From: Acidimicrobiaceae bacterium
GTDB taxonomy: Bacteria; Actinomycetota; Acidimicrobiia; Acidimicrobiales; Aldehydirespiratoraceae
Length of the DNA stretch: 64,000 bases
Reading direction: 5' to 3'
Assembly: GCA_026708645.1 (NCBI GenBank)
Contig: JAPOUM010000040.1
Coordinates: 62,001 to 126,000 of the forward strand
In this document: one piece after another, positions 33,395 through 42,473 of the stretch
Layout of the letters: each line of letters begins with the position of its first letter
Position numbering within the stretch: the first letter of the stretch is position 1
Notes under the pieces: generated by a model
Told to the model about the DNA's origin: nothing
Database searches by the model: none
What the model saw: the letters and a program-made list of their open reading frames with translations, nothing else
Position numbers and translations under genes: made by a program

Positions 33395-34084
33395 ATGCAA
33401 ACAAGCAGTTCAAGCGGTTCAAGCAGTTTCGCTGCCGGCACCATGCAGATGGCTGCCGCTCTGGTGTTTCATCTGCCGGGCGCGAGGCTGGAGTTGAGCA
33501 GCCCCAGCGGTCATCGATGGTCCATCGGGCCGATGACTGATCCTCGCTGCACGATGCATCCCGCCGAGTTCCGTCATCTGGTGCTGGCAGCTCCCGACTC
33601 TCGGATGCTCGTCAGGATGCTGGGCTTCCAAGGAGGCGAGCCGCCGAGGCTGACGCTCACGTCGTCGGGCGTGGAGACTTCGCATCTGGGGGCGGGCCTC
33701 TATCGGGTGGCGGGATGCGAGACCACTTCGTTCGCGTTCACCACTCCGCTCACCACGGATCAGGTCGACGCGGTTTTGAGCAGGCTCAACACCGCCTCGT
33801 CGTCGCCTTGCTGCGAAACGGTGACGGTCACTCCCGCGGACGCTCCGTGCAGCGGGCGCCGGGACGTCCGGGAGGGCGACTGGCCCGACGACTCTGTGGC
33901 GTTGTGCGCCAATCTGGTGCGCGACGAGAGCCTCGGCGTGACTCTGGTGGCGATCAGCCCCATGCAGACCGAGGACCTGCCCCGCTGCGAAGAGATCGCC
34001 CAGGCGGCGGTGTCGGCGTGCCTGGTCGCCGAGGTCGAGATGCTCACCAGCGACGAGAGCGTCCCCGATCCCGCCGGCGCCTGA
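33395..34084 (+). CDS. Cysteine-rich protein of unknown function
   Basis: 229 aa, no family recognised. A Ser/Gly-rich N-terminus is followed by a mixed alpha-beta protein with about nine Cys (DPRCTM, VAGCETT, SPCCET, APCSGR, ALCANL, LPRCEE, SACLVA). The spacing is not a standard ferredoxin or zinc-finger pattern. The C-terminal part (LPRCEEIAQAAVSACLVAEVE) looks helical. AAGGAG lies 7 nt before the ATG, behind a consensus promoter and a structured ~200-nt leader, unlike the leaderless genes around it. Possibly redox- or metal-responsive, by inference only. Confidence 0.6.
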   Translation: MQTSSSSGSSSFAAGTMQMAAALVFHLPGARLELSSPSGHRWSIGPMTDPRCTMHPAEFRHLVLAAPDSRMLVRMLGFQGGEPPRLTLTSSGVETSHLGAGLYRVAGCETTSFAFTTPLTTDQVDAVLSRLNTASSSPCCETVTVTPADAPCSGRRDVREGDWPDDSVALCANLVRDESLGVTLVAISPMQTEDLPRCEEIAQAAVSACLVAEVEMLTSDESVPDPAGA

Positions 34085-34144
34085 CCCGGCGAGAGTCGAG
34101 CGGGAGGTCTGGCGGGAGTTCGGCCAGTAGATCGGCGGGAGGTT

Positions 34145-34963
34145 TCAGCAGCCGCTTTCAGGCGCCCATTGCGGACGGCGCTTGTTCAAGAAGGCGTCCA
34201 TGCCCTCGGCTGCCTCATCGGAAGCGAACAGCTCGGCCGAGAAACGCTCAGTCCAGTTCAGGGCTTCGTCGAGAGGCAGCCGCGGCACGCGGTCGAGGAG
34301 CTGCTTGCAGGCGGCCAGGGCTTGCGGCCCTCCTGCGAGCAGGTCGCAGACCGCGGCTTCCACCGCGGCGTCGAGGTCTTCGCTCGGAACGGCCGCGTTG
34401 ATCAAGCCCATCTCGGCGGCCTCGCGGGCTGTGAAGCGGCTGCCGCGCAGGAAAGCCGCCGCTGCGTCGGCGCGACTCATTTTCGGCAGGCAGACCACCG
34501 AGATCATGGCCGGCGCCACACCCACGCGGACTTCGCTGAAACCGAACTTGGAGTCCTCGTCGGCGATGGAGATGTCGAGAGCCGCGGCCAGGCCCATGCC
34601 TCCGGCCATGCAATGACCGGAGATGCGGCCGACATAAGGCTTGGGGGAGCGGCGGAACCGGCCGAAGAGATCGCCGGCGCCTCTCAGCACCGGAGAGCCG
34701 CCGTCCGCCGGGGCGCGACCGGAACGGCCGCCGCGACCGGCTTGTCCGGCGGCGCTGATCTCCGACAGGTCGGCGCCGGCGCAGAACACCTTTCCGGTGT
34801 TGGCGAGCACCACCACCCGCACGTCCGGGTCGGCGTCGGCGGCGTCGAAGGCCGCGCCCAGCTCGCCCAGAAGAGCGCTGCTCAAAGCGTTGCGGTTGGC
34901 TTCGTCGGCCAGAGTGACCGTGACCACGCCCCGGTCGTCGCCCGAGACCTCGACCAGCTTCAC
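34145..34963 (-). CDS. Enoyl-CoA hydratase/isomerase family protein
   Basis: 272 aa crotonase-fold enzyme. NTGKVFCAGADLSE (first oxyanion-hole region), GHCMAGGMGLAAALDISIA (second) and GFSEVRVGVAP are present. GTG 34963 overlaps the previous stop by 4 nt (GTGA) and is the start; the frame stays open upstream through that gene. Last gene of the carboxylase/AtuA operon. It may hydrate the glutaconyl-CoA-type product of the carboxylase, as AtuE or LiuC do. Confidence 0.87.
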   Translation of the reverse strand: MKLVEVSGDDRGVVTVTLADEANRNALSSALLGELGAAFDAADADPDVRVVVLANTGKVFCAGADLSEISAAGQAGRGGRSGRAPADGGSPVLRGAGDLFGRFRRSPKPYVGRISGHCMAGGMGLAAALDISIADEDSKFGFSEVRVGVAPAMISVVCLPKMSRADAAAAFLRGSRFTAREAAEMGLINAAVPSEDLDAAVEAAVCDLLAGGPQALAACKQLLDRVPRLPLDEALNWTERFSAELFASDEAAEGMDAFLNKRRPQWAPESGC

Positions 34964-35793
34964 GACCCGCCTCGCGAAGCCGCCGCGCCGGTCTCGCGGC
35001 CAGCGGCCGGGCCGTCGGTGGGCGGTCCGGCGAACGCCTGAGCTATGGACATCCACTCCCGTGCCCGCCGCCCGGTGACGACCAGGTCGGTGTCGCTCAG
35101 GTTGCGCCGCTGCGTCACCACCAGACAGAAGTCCAACGCCGGTCCTGTGACAGTGTCGCCGTCCGCGGCTGCGGCCTCGCCCCAGCACCAGACCGCGCCG
35201 TCGGGCGCCAGCAGCTCCACACGGACGTCGCCTTCAGGCGGGGTCAGGCCGCGGTTGAGATACGACCAGCGCCGTGTGATGCAGCCGAGTTGGGCCACGT
35301 GTCGCAGCCGCGCCGTGGGCGCCGGTTCCACGCCCGCAGCCCTGCGCACGTCGCTGCCGTGAGCCCAAGCCTCCATCAGCCGAGCGCTCAGAAAGGACTT
35401 GGCGCCCATCGGCGGCCCGTACCAGACGACCCGGTCGCGCTCGCCGAGGATGGTCGCGGCCTCGGCCAGAACAGACCGGCAATGTCGCCAATGTTCCAGA
35501 CGCCGCGCCGGGGTCATCACCCGGAAACCGCCGAGCGTGAAGTCGTCGACGGCGCTCCCGCCGGACTGCGCCGCTGCTGTCAGGCGCCCGGCCGACTCTT
35601 TGAAGGATTCGGGGTCGCGGATCGCCACGGACGCGGCGGCGTCGAAATAGGCGAGATGGCCGATCTGTTCCGTGATCGACCAGCACGGGCTCGCTGTGGG
35701 CAGATCCCAGTCGCCGTCCTCCAAGGACGCCACCGTCTCGTCGAGGCTCGCCTGCTCGTCGAGCAGGTCGTTGAGCACTTCTGAGACCTTCAC
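34960..35793 (-). CDS. TIGR03084-family protein (DinB/mycothiol-dependent enzyme fold)
   Basis: 277 aa. The N-terminal DinB-like four-helix bundle has the metal-ligand pattern ITEQIGHLAYFDAAA (first His) and LMEAWAHGSDVRRA (Glu/His). WSITEQIGHLAYFD and LEHWRHCR fit TIGR03084, a family linked to mycothiol-dependent maleylpyruvate-isomerase-type proteins. The C-terminal ~90 residues form a small second domain. GTG 35793 overlaps the AtuA stop (GTGA) and its own stop overlaps the next start. The recurring association with AtuA and acyl-CoA carboxylases suggests a role in the same pathway. Confidence 0.82.
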   Translation of the reverse strand: MKVSEVLNDLLDEQASLDETVASLEDGDWDLPTASPCWSITEQIGHLAYFDAAASVAIRDPESFKESAGRLTAAAQSGGSAVDDFTLGGFRVMTPARRLEHWRHCRSVLAEAATILGERDRVVWYGPPMGAKSFLSARLMEAWAHGSDVRRAAGVEPAPTARLRHVAQLGCITRRWSYLNRGLTPPEGDVRVELLAPDGAVWCWGEAAAADGDTVTGPALDFCLVVTQRRNLSDTDLVVTGRRAREWMSIAQAFAGPPTDGPAAGRETGAAASRGGS

Positions 35794-37721
35794 GCCGGGC
35801 CCGCCCCCTCAGCGGCGCGCCGGGCGGGCGAGGGCGCCGGCCGTTCGCCGGGAATCTCGGCGAGCAGTTCGTCGGGGATCGGCGCCAGCCGGGCGCGCAG
35901 CCATTCGCCGAGGCTCTTGGCTTGCGGGTCCTGGCGGTCCGAGGCGGCTACCCCGTCGCCGAGCAGTCCATGGATCACGAAGTTGAGAGACCAGATGTTG
36001 GGCAGGCGATGACGCTCCACGCGCAGCGGCGCCACTTCGGGCAGCAGCTCGGCCAGCCGTTGCACGGTCAGGAAGCCGTCCAACCACTCGAAGGCCTGCG
36101 GCGAGCGCGCGAACACGCCCAGGTTGGCGTTGCCGCCCTTGTCTCCTGAGCGCGCCCCCAGCAGGCGTCCCAGCGGCGCTCGTGTGGACGACCCTCGCCG
36201 CGGTGGCGGGTCTGGCGCCGGCGGCGTTTCGCTCGGCATCGTGGGGGCGGGCGTTTCCGGCGCCGCCTGCAGCGGATCCACCACGGCGCGCTCGCCGTCG
36301 AGGAACGTCACATGCTGCGACACCGCCGCAGCCGGCACGGTGGCCGGCCTGTAGACGCCGAAAGCCCTCGGGCCCGACGAGGCGAAAGGCGAGAACATTC
36401 CCGGGATCGTGGCCAGCGCCAACTCGTTCACGGCGTCGGACAGGGTCCGTCCGAGCCTGGCCTCGTCGTCGTCGAAGACGCTGAGCCGCCAGAAGGCGGC
36501 GGCTTCCTCGTTGCTGGCAGGATCCGGCTTGTCGCTGCGCAGCACCCGTTCGGTCACTTTGGCGTAGTCGTGCGGGCCGTGAGGGCAGGCCCGCCAGAAA
36601 GCCTCATGCACCAGGGCTGCCTTGGCCTCTATGTCCAGGCCGGTGAGGGCGACGCTGACCTCGCTGCGGAAGCCGCCGGATTCGTTGGTGGCGACTTTGA
36701 GGGTCGCGGGCGGCGGCTCGCCTCTCACCGGGCCGACGGCGACGCGGTCCTCGGCGACCGGCGACAGCGAGACGGTGTCGAAGCGGGCGGTCACATCCGG
36801 GCCCAGATACCGCGGCGCGTCGATCTCGTAAAGCAGCTGCGAGGTGACTGTGCCGATCGTGACCGCGCCGCCGGTTCCTTCGTGCTTGCCGATCACCGAC
36901 GACCCGTCCGCGGCGATCTCCGCCCACGGGAAACCGCAGCGGGCCATGCCGGACAGCTCGGTGAAGAACGAATAGTTGCCGCCTGTCGCCTGGGTGCCGC
37001 ATTCGATGATGTGGCCCGCGGCCACGGCGCCGGCCAGCGCGTCCCAGTCGTCTCGGTCCCAGCCGTGATGCCAGGCGGCCGGGCCGCAGACCACGGCGGC
37101 GTCGGTGACTCTTCCGGTGATCACGATGTCGGCGCCCCGGTCGAGGGCTTCGACTATCCCCCAGCAACCCAGATAAGCGTTGGCTGTGATCAGCTTGCCG
37201 GTGTCGGCGAAGGGTTCGCCGGTGACGAACGACCGCAGCGTCACCCTGTCGGCCGCGTCCTCGGCGAGCCGGGGCATCAGGTCGTCGCCGTCCACGTAAG
37301 CGATCCGGGGACGCAGGCCCAGCCGCTGCGCCGTCTGCTCGACGGCCTCGGCGCAGCCGCGCGGGTCGAGCCCTCCCGCGTTGGACACCACTTTGATGTC
37401 CCGGTCGAGGCATCGGCCCATGACTTGCTCCATCTGTTTGACGAAGCTGCGGGCGTGACCGCCGCCGGGGCGCCGCGAGCGGGTGCGGGCCAGGATCAGC
37501 ATGGTCAGCTCGGCCAGCCAGTCGCCGGTCAGAGCGTGGATCGACCCGCCTTCCACCATCTCGGACGCGGCCGACAGGCGGTCGCCGTAGAAACCCGAGC
37601 AGTTGGCGATCCTGATCGGCTCAGAGACTGCGTCGGGGGTTGCTGCCGCGTCGGGGTTTGCTGTTGTGCCGGGGGTTGCTGCCGCGTCGGGGGCTGTCAT
37701 CGGCACGGACCGGACCGTCAC
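35790..37721 (-). CDS. atuA: Acyclic terpene utilization AtuA family protein (DUF1446)
   Basis: About 643 aa. The DUF1446 domain starts near residue 35 (IRIANCSGFYGDR) with KVVSNAGGLDPRGCAEAV, YVDGDDLMPRL, NAYLGCWGIVEALDRGADIV, ITGRVTDAAVV and GGNYSFFTEL. A second AtuA-like module (LGRLLGARSGDKGGNANLGV onward) follows a Pro-rich linker. AtuA is needed for citronellol/geraniol use in Pseudomonas but its reaction is unknown. GTG 37721 overlaps the preceding stop; ATG 37700 is the alternative. The first ~30 residues are 18-bp repeat-encoded (ATPD...). Confidence 0.88.
   Translation of the reverse strand: MTVRSVPMTAPDAAATPGTTANPDAAATPDAVSEPIRIANCSGFYGDRLSAASEMVEGGSIHALTGDWLAELTMLILARTRSRRPGGGHARSFVKQMEQVMGRCLDRDIKVVSNAGGLDPRGCAEAVEQTAQRLGLRPRIAYVDGDDLMPRLAEDAADRVTLRSFVTGEPFADTGKLITANAYLGCWGIVEALDRGADIVITGRVTDAAVVCGPAAWHHGWDRDDWDALAGAVAAGHIIECGTQATGGNYSFFTELSGMARCGFPWAEIAADGSSVIGKHEGTGGAVTIGTVTSQLLYEIDAPRYLGPDVTARFDTVSLSPVAEDRVAVGPVRGEPPPATLKVATNESGGFRSEVSVALTGLDIEAKAALVHEAFWRACPHGPHDYAKVTERVLRSDKPDPASNEEAAAFWRLSVFDDDEARLGRTLSDAVNELALATIPGMFSPFASSGPRAFGVYRPATVPAAAVSQHVTFLDGERAVVDPLQAAPETPAPTMPSETPPAPDPPPRRGSSTRAPLGRLLGARSGDKGGNANLGVFARSPQAFEWLDGFLTVQRLAELLPEVAPLRVERHRLPNIWSLNFVIHGLLGDGVAASDRQDPQAKSLGEWLRARLAPIPDELLAEIPGERPAPSPARRAAEGAGPA
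37630..37700 (-). repeat. 18-bp tandem repeat at the atuA 5' end
   Basis: Four degenerate units, on the plus strand GCGTCGGGGGTTGCTGCC, encode the N-terminal A-A-T-P-(D/G) repeats of AtuA. Another gene-5'-end minisatellite. Confidence 0.7.
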
Positions 37722-39691
37722 TCGCCGGCTTCGAACACGAGCAACGGCGAGCCGTTGTCCACCTGATCGCCGGGCGCCACCAGAACCTGCGCCACTGTGC
37801 CGTCCGCGGGAGCGGTGACATGATGCTCCATTTTCATTCCCTCCATCACCACCAGCGTCGCCCCTGCTGGGACGCGCTCGCCCGCGGCGACCCTCACCTC
37901 GACGATCATTCCCGGCATGGGCGCGGCGAAGCCGCCGTCGGCCAGGGCGGTCTCGGGCGCCCCGAAGCGCGGCACGACCGCGACGGCGACCGTTTCGGCG
38001 TCGCCGGTGAGATAGACCCGGTCCCGGTCCTGCACAGCGGTGACCGTGTAGCGGACCTGACGGCCGTCCCATTCGAGCGTCAGCGTCTCGGGACCCCAGG
38101 CCGCGAGGCGCGCCGCGGCGACTGTGGCTTCATCGTCGCCGGAGCTGGCGCTCACCTCGAAAGAGCCGTCGCGCAGGGGCCGGTAGGCGACCTTCACCTC
38201 CACCGCGCCCGGGGCGTTTTCGACCGACAACAGCAGACGCTCGGCGGGGAGGCGCCCGTGGCGCCAGCCGCTGGGAGTCCATCCCAGGGTGCGCGCCTGC
38301 CGGCGCTCCGCGGCTTGCAGCCACATGGCGGCGGCGACCGCCGCCCGCCTGCACTGTGCGTCCGTCAGGACGGCCGAGCGGCTCGGGTCGACGCGCTCGA
38401 TGAAGTCGGTGGTGGTGTCGCCGGCAAGGAACGCCTCAGTCCCCAGCACCGACGCCAGGAAGTGACGGTTGGTGACGACCCCGCCGACGTGCAGCCGCTG
38501 CAGCGCCAGCCTCAGCTTCGCGGCGGCTTCTTCACGGCTGGGGGAGTGAGCGATCACTTTGGCGAGCATCGGGTCGAAGTCCAGCCCCACCTCGCTGCCG
38601 GCGGCGACGCCGCTGTCCCAGCGGACCTCCGGCTGAGCCGCCGGCGCGAACGCGGCCAGGGTCCCGACGGCAGGCAGGAACCCGGCCGCGGAGTCTTCGG
38701 CGTAGAGCCTCGCCTCGATCGAGTGTCCGGCGAAGCTGATGTCGGCCTGGCTGTACCCCAAAGGCTCGCCTGCGGCGACGCGCAGCTGCTCGCGCACCAG
38801 ATCGATGCCGGTGACCTGCTCGGTCACCGGATGCTCGACCTGCAAGCGGGTGTTGACCTCCAAGAAGAAGAATTCGCCGGTGTCGTCGTCGAGTACCAGT
38901 TCCACGGTGCCCGCGGAGTAGTAGCCGATCGACTCGGCCAGCCGGACGGCGGCGTCGCCCATGGCGGCGCGCAGCGTCTCGTCGACCGCGCTGGAAGGCG
39001 ACTCTTCGATGATCTTCTGATGGCGCCGCTGAATCGAGCACTCGCGTTCGCCGAGATGCACGACGTTGCCGTGCTTGTCGCCCAGAACCTGTATCTCGAT
39101 GTGGCGACAGCGCGGCAGGTATCGCTCCAAGAACACCGTGTCGTCGCCGAAACCGCCGAGAGCTTCTCGCCGCGCCGCGGCCACGGCGTCGTCGAGTTCG
39201 GCGGCGTCGAACACCAGGCGCATGCCTTTGCCGCCACCGCCTGCTGATGCTTTGACCATCAGCGGATAGCCGATCCCGGCCGCGTCGGCCGGGTCCTCGG
39301 TGAAGGGCAGCGTCGGCATCCCCGCCGCTGTGGCCGCGGCCTTGGCGGCGAGCTTGTCGCCCATCGTCTCGATGGCTTCAGGCGCCGGGCCGACCCATGT
39401 CATCGCCGCCGCTGCCACAGCCCTGGCGAAGTCGGCGTTCTCGGACAGGAAGCCGTAACCGGGATGCAGCGCTTCGGCGCCGACGGACCGCGCCGCCGCC
39501 ACCACAGCCTCGACGTCGAGATAGCCGCCGGCGAGACGCACGGCCGCGTCCGCTTCGGCTACGAACGGGGCGTCGCGGTCGGCTTCAGCGAACACCGCCA
39601 CGCAGCGCATGCCCATGCTCCGCGCGGTGCGGAAGACGCGGCGCGCTATCTCGCCGCGGTTCGCCACCAGCAGAGTGTTGATCGTCGTCAC
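37718..39691 (-). CDS. Acyl-CoA carboxylase alpha subunit (biotin carboxylase plus biotin carrier)
   Basis: 657 aa. Biotin carboxylase domain (NRGEIARRVFRTARSMG, HPGYGFLSENADFA, the Gly-rich ASAGGGGKGMR ATP loop, EVNTRLQVEHPVTE) followed by a BT region and a C-terminal biotinyl domain with MEGMKMEH (Lys is biotinylated). Catalyses ATP-dependent carboxylation of biotin for the CT subunit encoded 91 bp upstream. Start GTG 39691. Within this operon it may serve a geranyl-CoA or 3-methylcrotonyl-CoA-like substrate; propionyl-CoA cannot be excluded from sequence alone. Confidence 0.92.
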   Translation of the reverse strand: MTTINTLLVANRGEIARRVFRTARSMGMRCVAVFAEADRDAPFVAEADAAVRLAGGYLDVEAVVAAARSVGAEALHPGYGFLSENADFARAVAAAAMTWVGPAPEAIETMGDKLAAKAAATAAGMPTLPFTEDPADAAGIGYPLMVKASAGGGGKGMRLVFDAAELDDAVAAARREALGGFGDDTVFLERYLPRCRHIEIQVLGDKHGNVVHLGERECSIQRRHQKIIEESPSSAVDETLRAAMGDAAVRLAESIGYYSAGTVELVLDDDTGEFFFLEVNTRLQVEHPVTEQVTGIDLVREQLRVAAGEPLGYSQADISFAGHSIEARLYAEDSAAGFLPAVGTLAAFAPAAQPEVRWDSGVAAGSEVGLDFDPMLAKVIAHSPSREEAAAKLRLALQRLHVGGVVTNRHFLASVLGTEAFLAGDTTTDFIERVDPSRSAVLTDAQCRRAAVAAAMWLQAAERRQARTLGWTPSGWRHGRLPAERLLLSVENAPGAVEVKVAYRPLRDGSFEVSASSGDDEATVAAARLAAWGPETLTLEWDGRQVRYTVTAVQDRDRVYLTGDAETVAVAVVPRFGAPETALADGGFAAPMPGMIVEVRVAAGERVPAGATLVVMEGMKMEHHVTAPADGTVAQVLVAPGDQVDNGSPLLVFEAGE

Positions 39692-39782
39692 GCACGACTC
39701 CCGTTCTCACTGGCCGCCTCAGCATTCTGCAACAGCCGGCTTCGGCCGACGCGCTGTTCTTCGAGTGTCGGTGAGCCGGTGC

Positions 39783-41492
39783 TCACAGCCGGAAAACTCC
39801 GTAGCCGTCGGCGCCGGCGATCGGGGTGTTGTGAACCACCGACAGGCACATGCCCAGCACCGCCCGAGTGTCGCGAGGGTCGATTATCCCGTCGTCGCTG
39901 ATCGCGCCGGTGGCCCGCAGAGCCTGCGATCCCTGCTCCTGGATGGCTTCGGCCTGAGCCACGATCTCGGCGTCCGCCTCCTCTTCGAAGTGCTCCCCTC
40001 TGCGGGCCGCTCTGGCCCGGCGCACCTGCGACATCACTCCGGCGATTTGTTTGGGGCCCATCACAGCGATCTTGGCGGTGGGCCACAGCCAGGTGAAACG
40101 GTTGCCGAAAGCTCTTCCCGACATGCCGTAGGTGCCGGCGCCGTAGGAGGCGCCGATGATCACGGTCAGATGCGGCACCGTGGAGTTGGCCACCGCGTTG
40201 ATCATCTGCGACCCTTTCTTGACCACGCCGTCCGCCTCGAAGTCGCGCCCCACCATGAAGCCGGTGATGTTCTGCAAAAACACCAGAGGGATGTTCGCCT
40301 GGTTGCAGAGCTGAATGAATGTGGCGCCCTTCTGGGCCGAGTCCGGGTAGAGCACGCCGTTGTTGCCGAGGACGCCCACCGGGTAGCCGCAGACAGAAGC
40401 CCAGCCGCACACCAGCGTCGTGCCGTAACGGGCTTTGTACTCCTCGAAGCGCGAGCCGTCTGCCACTCGTGCCACCACTTCGCGGATGTCGAACGGCTGA
40501 CGCAGATCACGGCTCACGAGTCCCAGCAGATCCTCGGCGTCGTGTATCGGCTCGTCGGCGTCCATGGTCGCGCCGCCGACGGGTTTGCGCCGGTTGAGAT
40601 GCGACACGACCTCGCGGCACATGCGCAGGGCGTCCATCTCATCGACCGCGAAATAGTCGCCCAGACCCGACACGTCCGCGTGCAGCCGAGCGCCGCCGAG
40701 CGTCTCGTCGTCGGATTCTTCGCCGGTGGCCATCTTCACCAGCGGGGGGCCGGCCAGAAAGATCTTGGACTGGTCGGCCACGACGATGTTGTAGTCGGAC
40801 AACCCCGGCTGGTAGGCGCCGCCCGCGGTGGAGGACCCGAACACCACGCAAATCGTGGGGATCCGCATTCGGGAGAGTTCGATCATCTCGTAGAAGAAGC
40901 GGCCGGTCTCAGCGAAATGGGTGGTCTGAACGCCGCTTCCGCCTCCGCCGGTGAACTCTGAGCCGCCGCTCGAGTCGCCGCCGAGGCGCAGGTCGGCGCC
41001 CGCGGACTCCACGAAGCTCACATAAGGGATGCGGTTGTCTCGGGCGATCTCCAGCGCCCGCATCCACTTCTTGCTGGCGTAGGGGGTGAGCGCCCCGGCG
41101 AGCACGCTGGGGTCGTTGCCCATTATCACGCATTCGCTGCCGCCGATCACGCCGACGCCCACCACCATCCCGCCGCCCATGGTGTAATCGGATCCGTAGG
41201 CGGCCAACGCGCTGATCTCAAGGAAGGGGCTGTTGGGGTCGATGACGTTGGCGATCCGCTCCCGCACGGGCAGCTTGTCGCGCGCTCGGAGCCTTTCCAT
41301 TGCCGCAGGCCCGCCGCCGACGTCGGCTTCGTCGAGCAGCCTGTCGATCTCGGCGAGCTGCTCGAGCATGTCGGAGCGGTTGCGCGCGAAAGCTTCGCTG
41401 CGCGCGTCCACAGCGGTCGTCAGTGCCGGCGCCAGGAGACTCGGTCGAGCCGCCGTGCCTGCCGCGGCGTCTGTCGCGCCGCTGCCGCTCAC
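39783..41492 (-). CDS. Acyl-CoA carboxylase beta subunit (carboxyltransferase)
   Basis: 569 aa, carboxyltransferase of the MCC/geranyl-CoA carboxylase type. [79 protein letters not shown], and the second half with [20 protein letters not shown] and [20 protein letters not shown]. The [11 protein letters not shown] and [11 protein letters not shown] motifs are closer to MccB/AtuC than to PccB. Start GTG 41492 (TTG 41501 possible). First gene of the minus-strand operon. Confidence 0.9.
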   Translation of the reverse strand: MSGSGATDAAAGTAARPSLLAPALTTAVDARSEAFARNRSDMLEQLAEIDRLLDEADVGGGPAAMERLRARDKLPVRERIANVIDPNSPFLEISALAAYGSDYTMGGGMVVGVGVIGGSECVIMGNDPSVLAGALTPYASKKWMRALEIARDNRIPYVSFVESAGADLRLGGDSSGGSEFTGGGGSGVQTTHFAETGRFFYEMIELSRMRIPTICVVFGSSTAGGAYQPGLSDYNIVVADQSKIFLAGPPLVKMATGEESDDETLGGARLHADVSGLGDYFAVDEMDALRMCREVVSHLNRRKPVGGATMDADEPIHDAEDLLGLVSRDLRQPFDIREVVARVADGSRFEEYKARYGTTLVCGWASVCGYPVGVLGNNGVLYPDSAQKGATFIQLCNQANIPLVFLQNITGFMVGRDFEADGVVKKGSQMINAVANSTVPHLTVIIGASYGAGTYGMSGRAFGNRFTWLWPTAKIAVMGPKQIAGVMSQVRRARAARRGEHFEEEADAEIVAQAEAIQEQGSQALRATGAISDDGIIDPRDTRAVLGMCLSVVHNTPIAGADGYGVFRL

Positions 41493-41605
41493 GGCACGCA
41501 ACCGGCGAAAGTCGCTCTCACCGCGACGACATTACCGCAGCCGCGTCGCATGTCCGAACACGCGCGTCCGTGCATACGCCGCTCGGCCCTGCCATCCTTG
41601 TGGGC

Positions 41606-42400
41606 GTGACAGACGCTCCATTGCCCGACGCTCCATTGCCCGACACTGCGTTGTCTGATGCTTCATTGCCTGACACTGCATTGACCGACACGAGCCCTGC
41701 CGGCGGGGGCGAGGCGGACATCTCCGTGGTGGATTTTCATTTCGACGTGATCTGCCCCTGGGCTTACCAGACGTCGAAGTGGATCCGCGAAGTGCGGCGC
41801 CAGAACGGATTGCGCATCAACTGGCGCTTCTTCAGCCTCGAGGAGGTCAACCGCTTCGAGGGCAAGAAGCATCCCTGGGAGCGGCCCTGGTCTTACGGAT
41901 GGTCGCTGATGCGCATCGGAGCGCTGCTGCGCCGTGAGAGCATGGACCATCTCGACGCCTGGTACGAGCGCTCGGCCAGAGCGCTCCACGAGCAGGGCCT
42001 GCGGGTTCACGAACCCGACGTGGCGCGACAGCTGCTGCAAGAGATCGGCCTCGATCCGGGCGTCGTCGACGCGGCGCTCGACGACCCGACCAGCCACGAC
42101 GAAGTGCGCGACGAGCATGATCGGGTGGTTGCTTCCGGCGGCTTCGGCGTGCCGACGCTCTTCTTCGGCGAGCAGGCGCTCTTCGGGCCGGTGCTGATCG
42201 ACCCGCCGGGCGGCGCCGAGGCGCTCGAGCTCTGGGACGCGGTCACCGCCTGGCTGCGGTATCCGCGTCTCTATGAGATTCAGCGGCCCAAGTCGCAGGC
42301 CGACGAGAACGCCATAGCCGAAGTCTTCCGCCCCTACCTCGAAGCACGCGACTGGGTGAGCATCAACCGCGGCGAGGTTTTCGAGTTCAAGAAATCCTGA
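41606..42400 (+). CDS. DsbA-family oxidoreductase with CPWA motif
   Basis: 264 aa. After a 25-residue repeat-encoded N-terminus, [20 protein letters not shown] begins a thioredoxin-fold DsbA-like domain with a helical insertion ([17 protein letters not shown]), ending [18 protein letters not shown] (cis-Pro loop). The active site is CPWA, not CPWC, so only one redox Cys remains. This may favour thiol-transferase or glutathione/mycothiol-dependent chemistry, as in FrnE- or Rv2466c-like proteins. GTG 41606 is the probable start. Confidence 0.8.
   Translation: MTDAPLPDAPLPDTALSDASLPDTALTDTSPAGGGEADISVVDFHFDVICPWAYQTSKWIREVRRQNGLRINWRFFSLEEVNRFEGKKHPWERPWSYGWSLMRIGALLRRESMDHLDAWYERSARALHEQGLRVHEPDVARQLLQEIGLDPGVVDAALDDPTSHDEVRDEHDRVVASGGFGVPTLFFGEQALFGPVLIDPPGGAEALELWDAVTAWLRYPRLYEIQRPKSQADENAIAEVFRPYLEARDWVSINRGEVFEFKKS
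41615..41689 (+). repeat. 15-bp tandem repeat, five units, at a gene 5' end
   Basis: Five units of GCTCCATTGCCCGAC-type sequence encode (A/T)(P/L/A)LPD repeats directly after the GTG start of the DsbA-like gene. Confidence 0.85.
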
Positions 42401-42473
42401 CCCGCTCCCTCCGCTGCCGGCGAGAGGCCGCTGCGCGGCGCTTCAGGGCGGGCGGAGCTGTGGTGCTTGGCGG

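Noticed and set aside
36312..40961. Long plus-strand frames across the AtuA and carboxylase genes
   Set aside because: Antisense to well-defined carboxylase and AtuA motifs; translations are His/Gly/Arg-rich shadow sequence.
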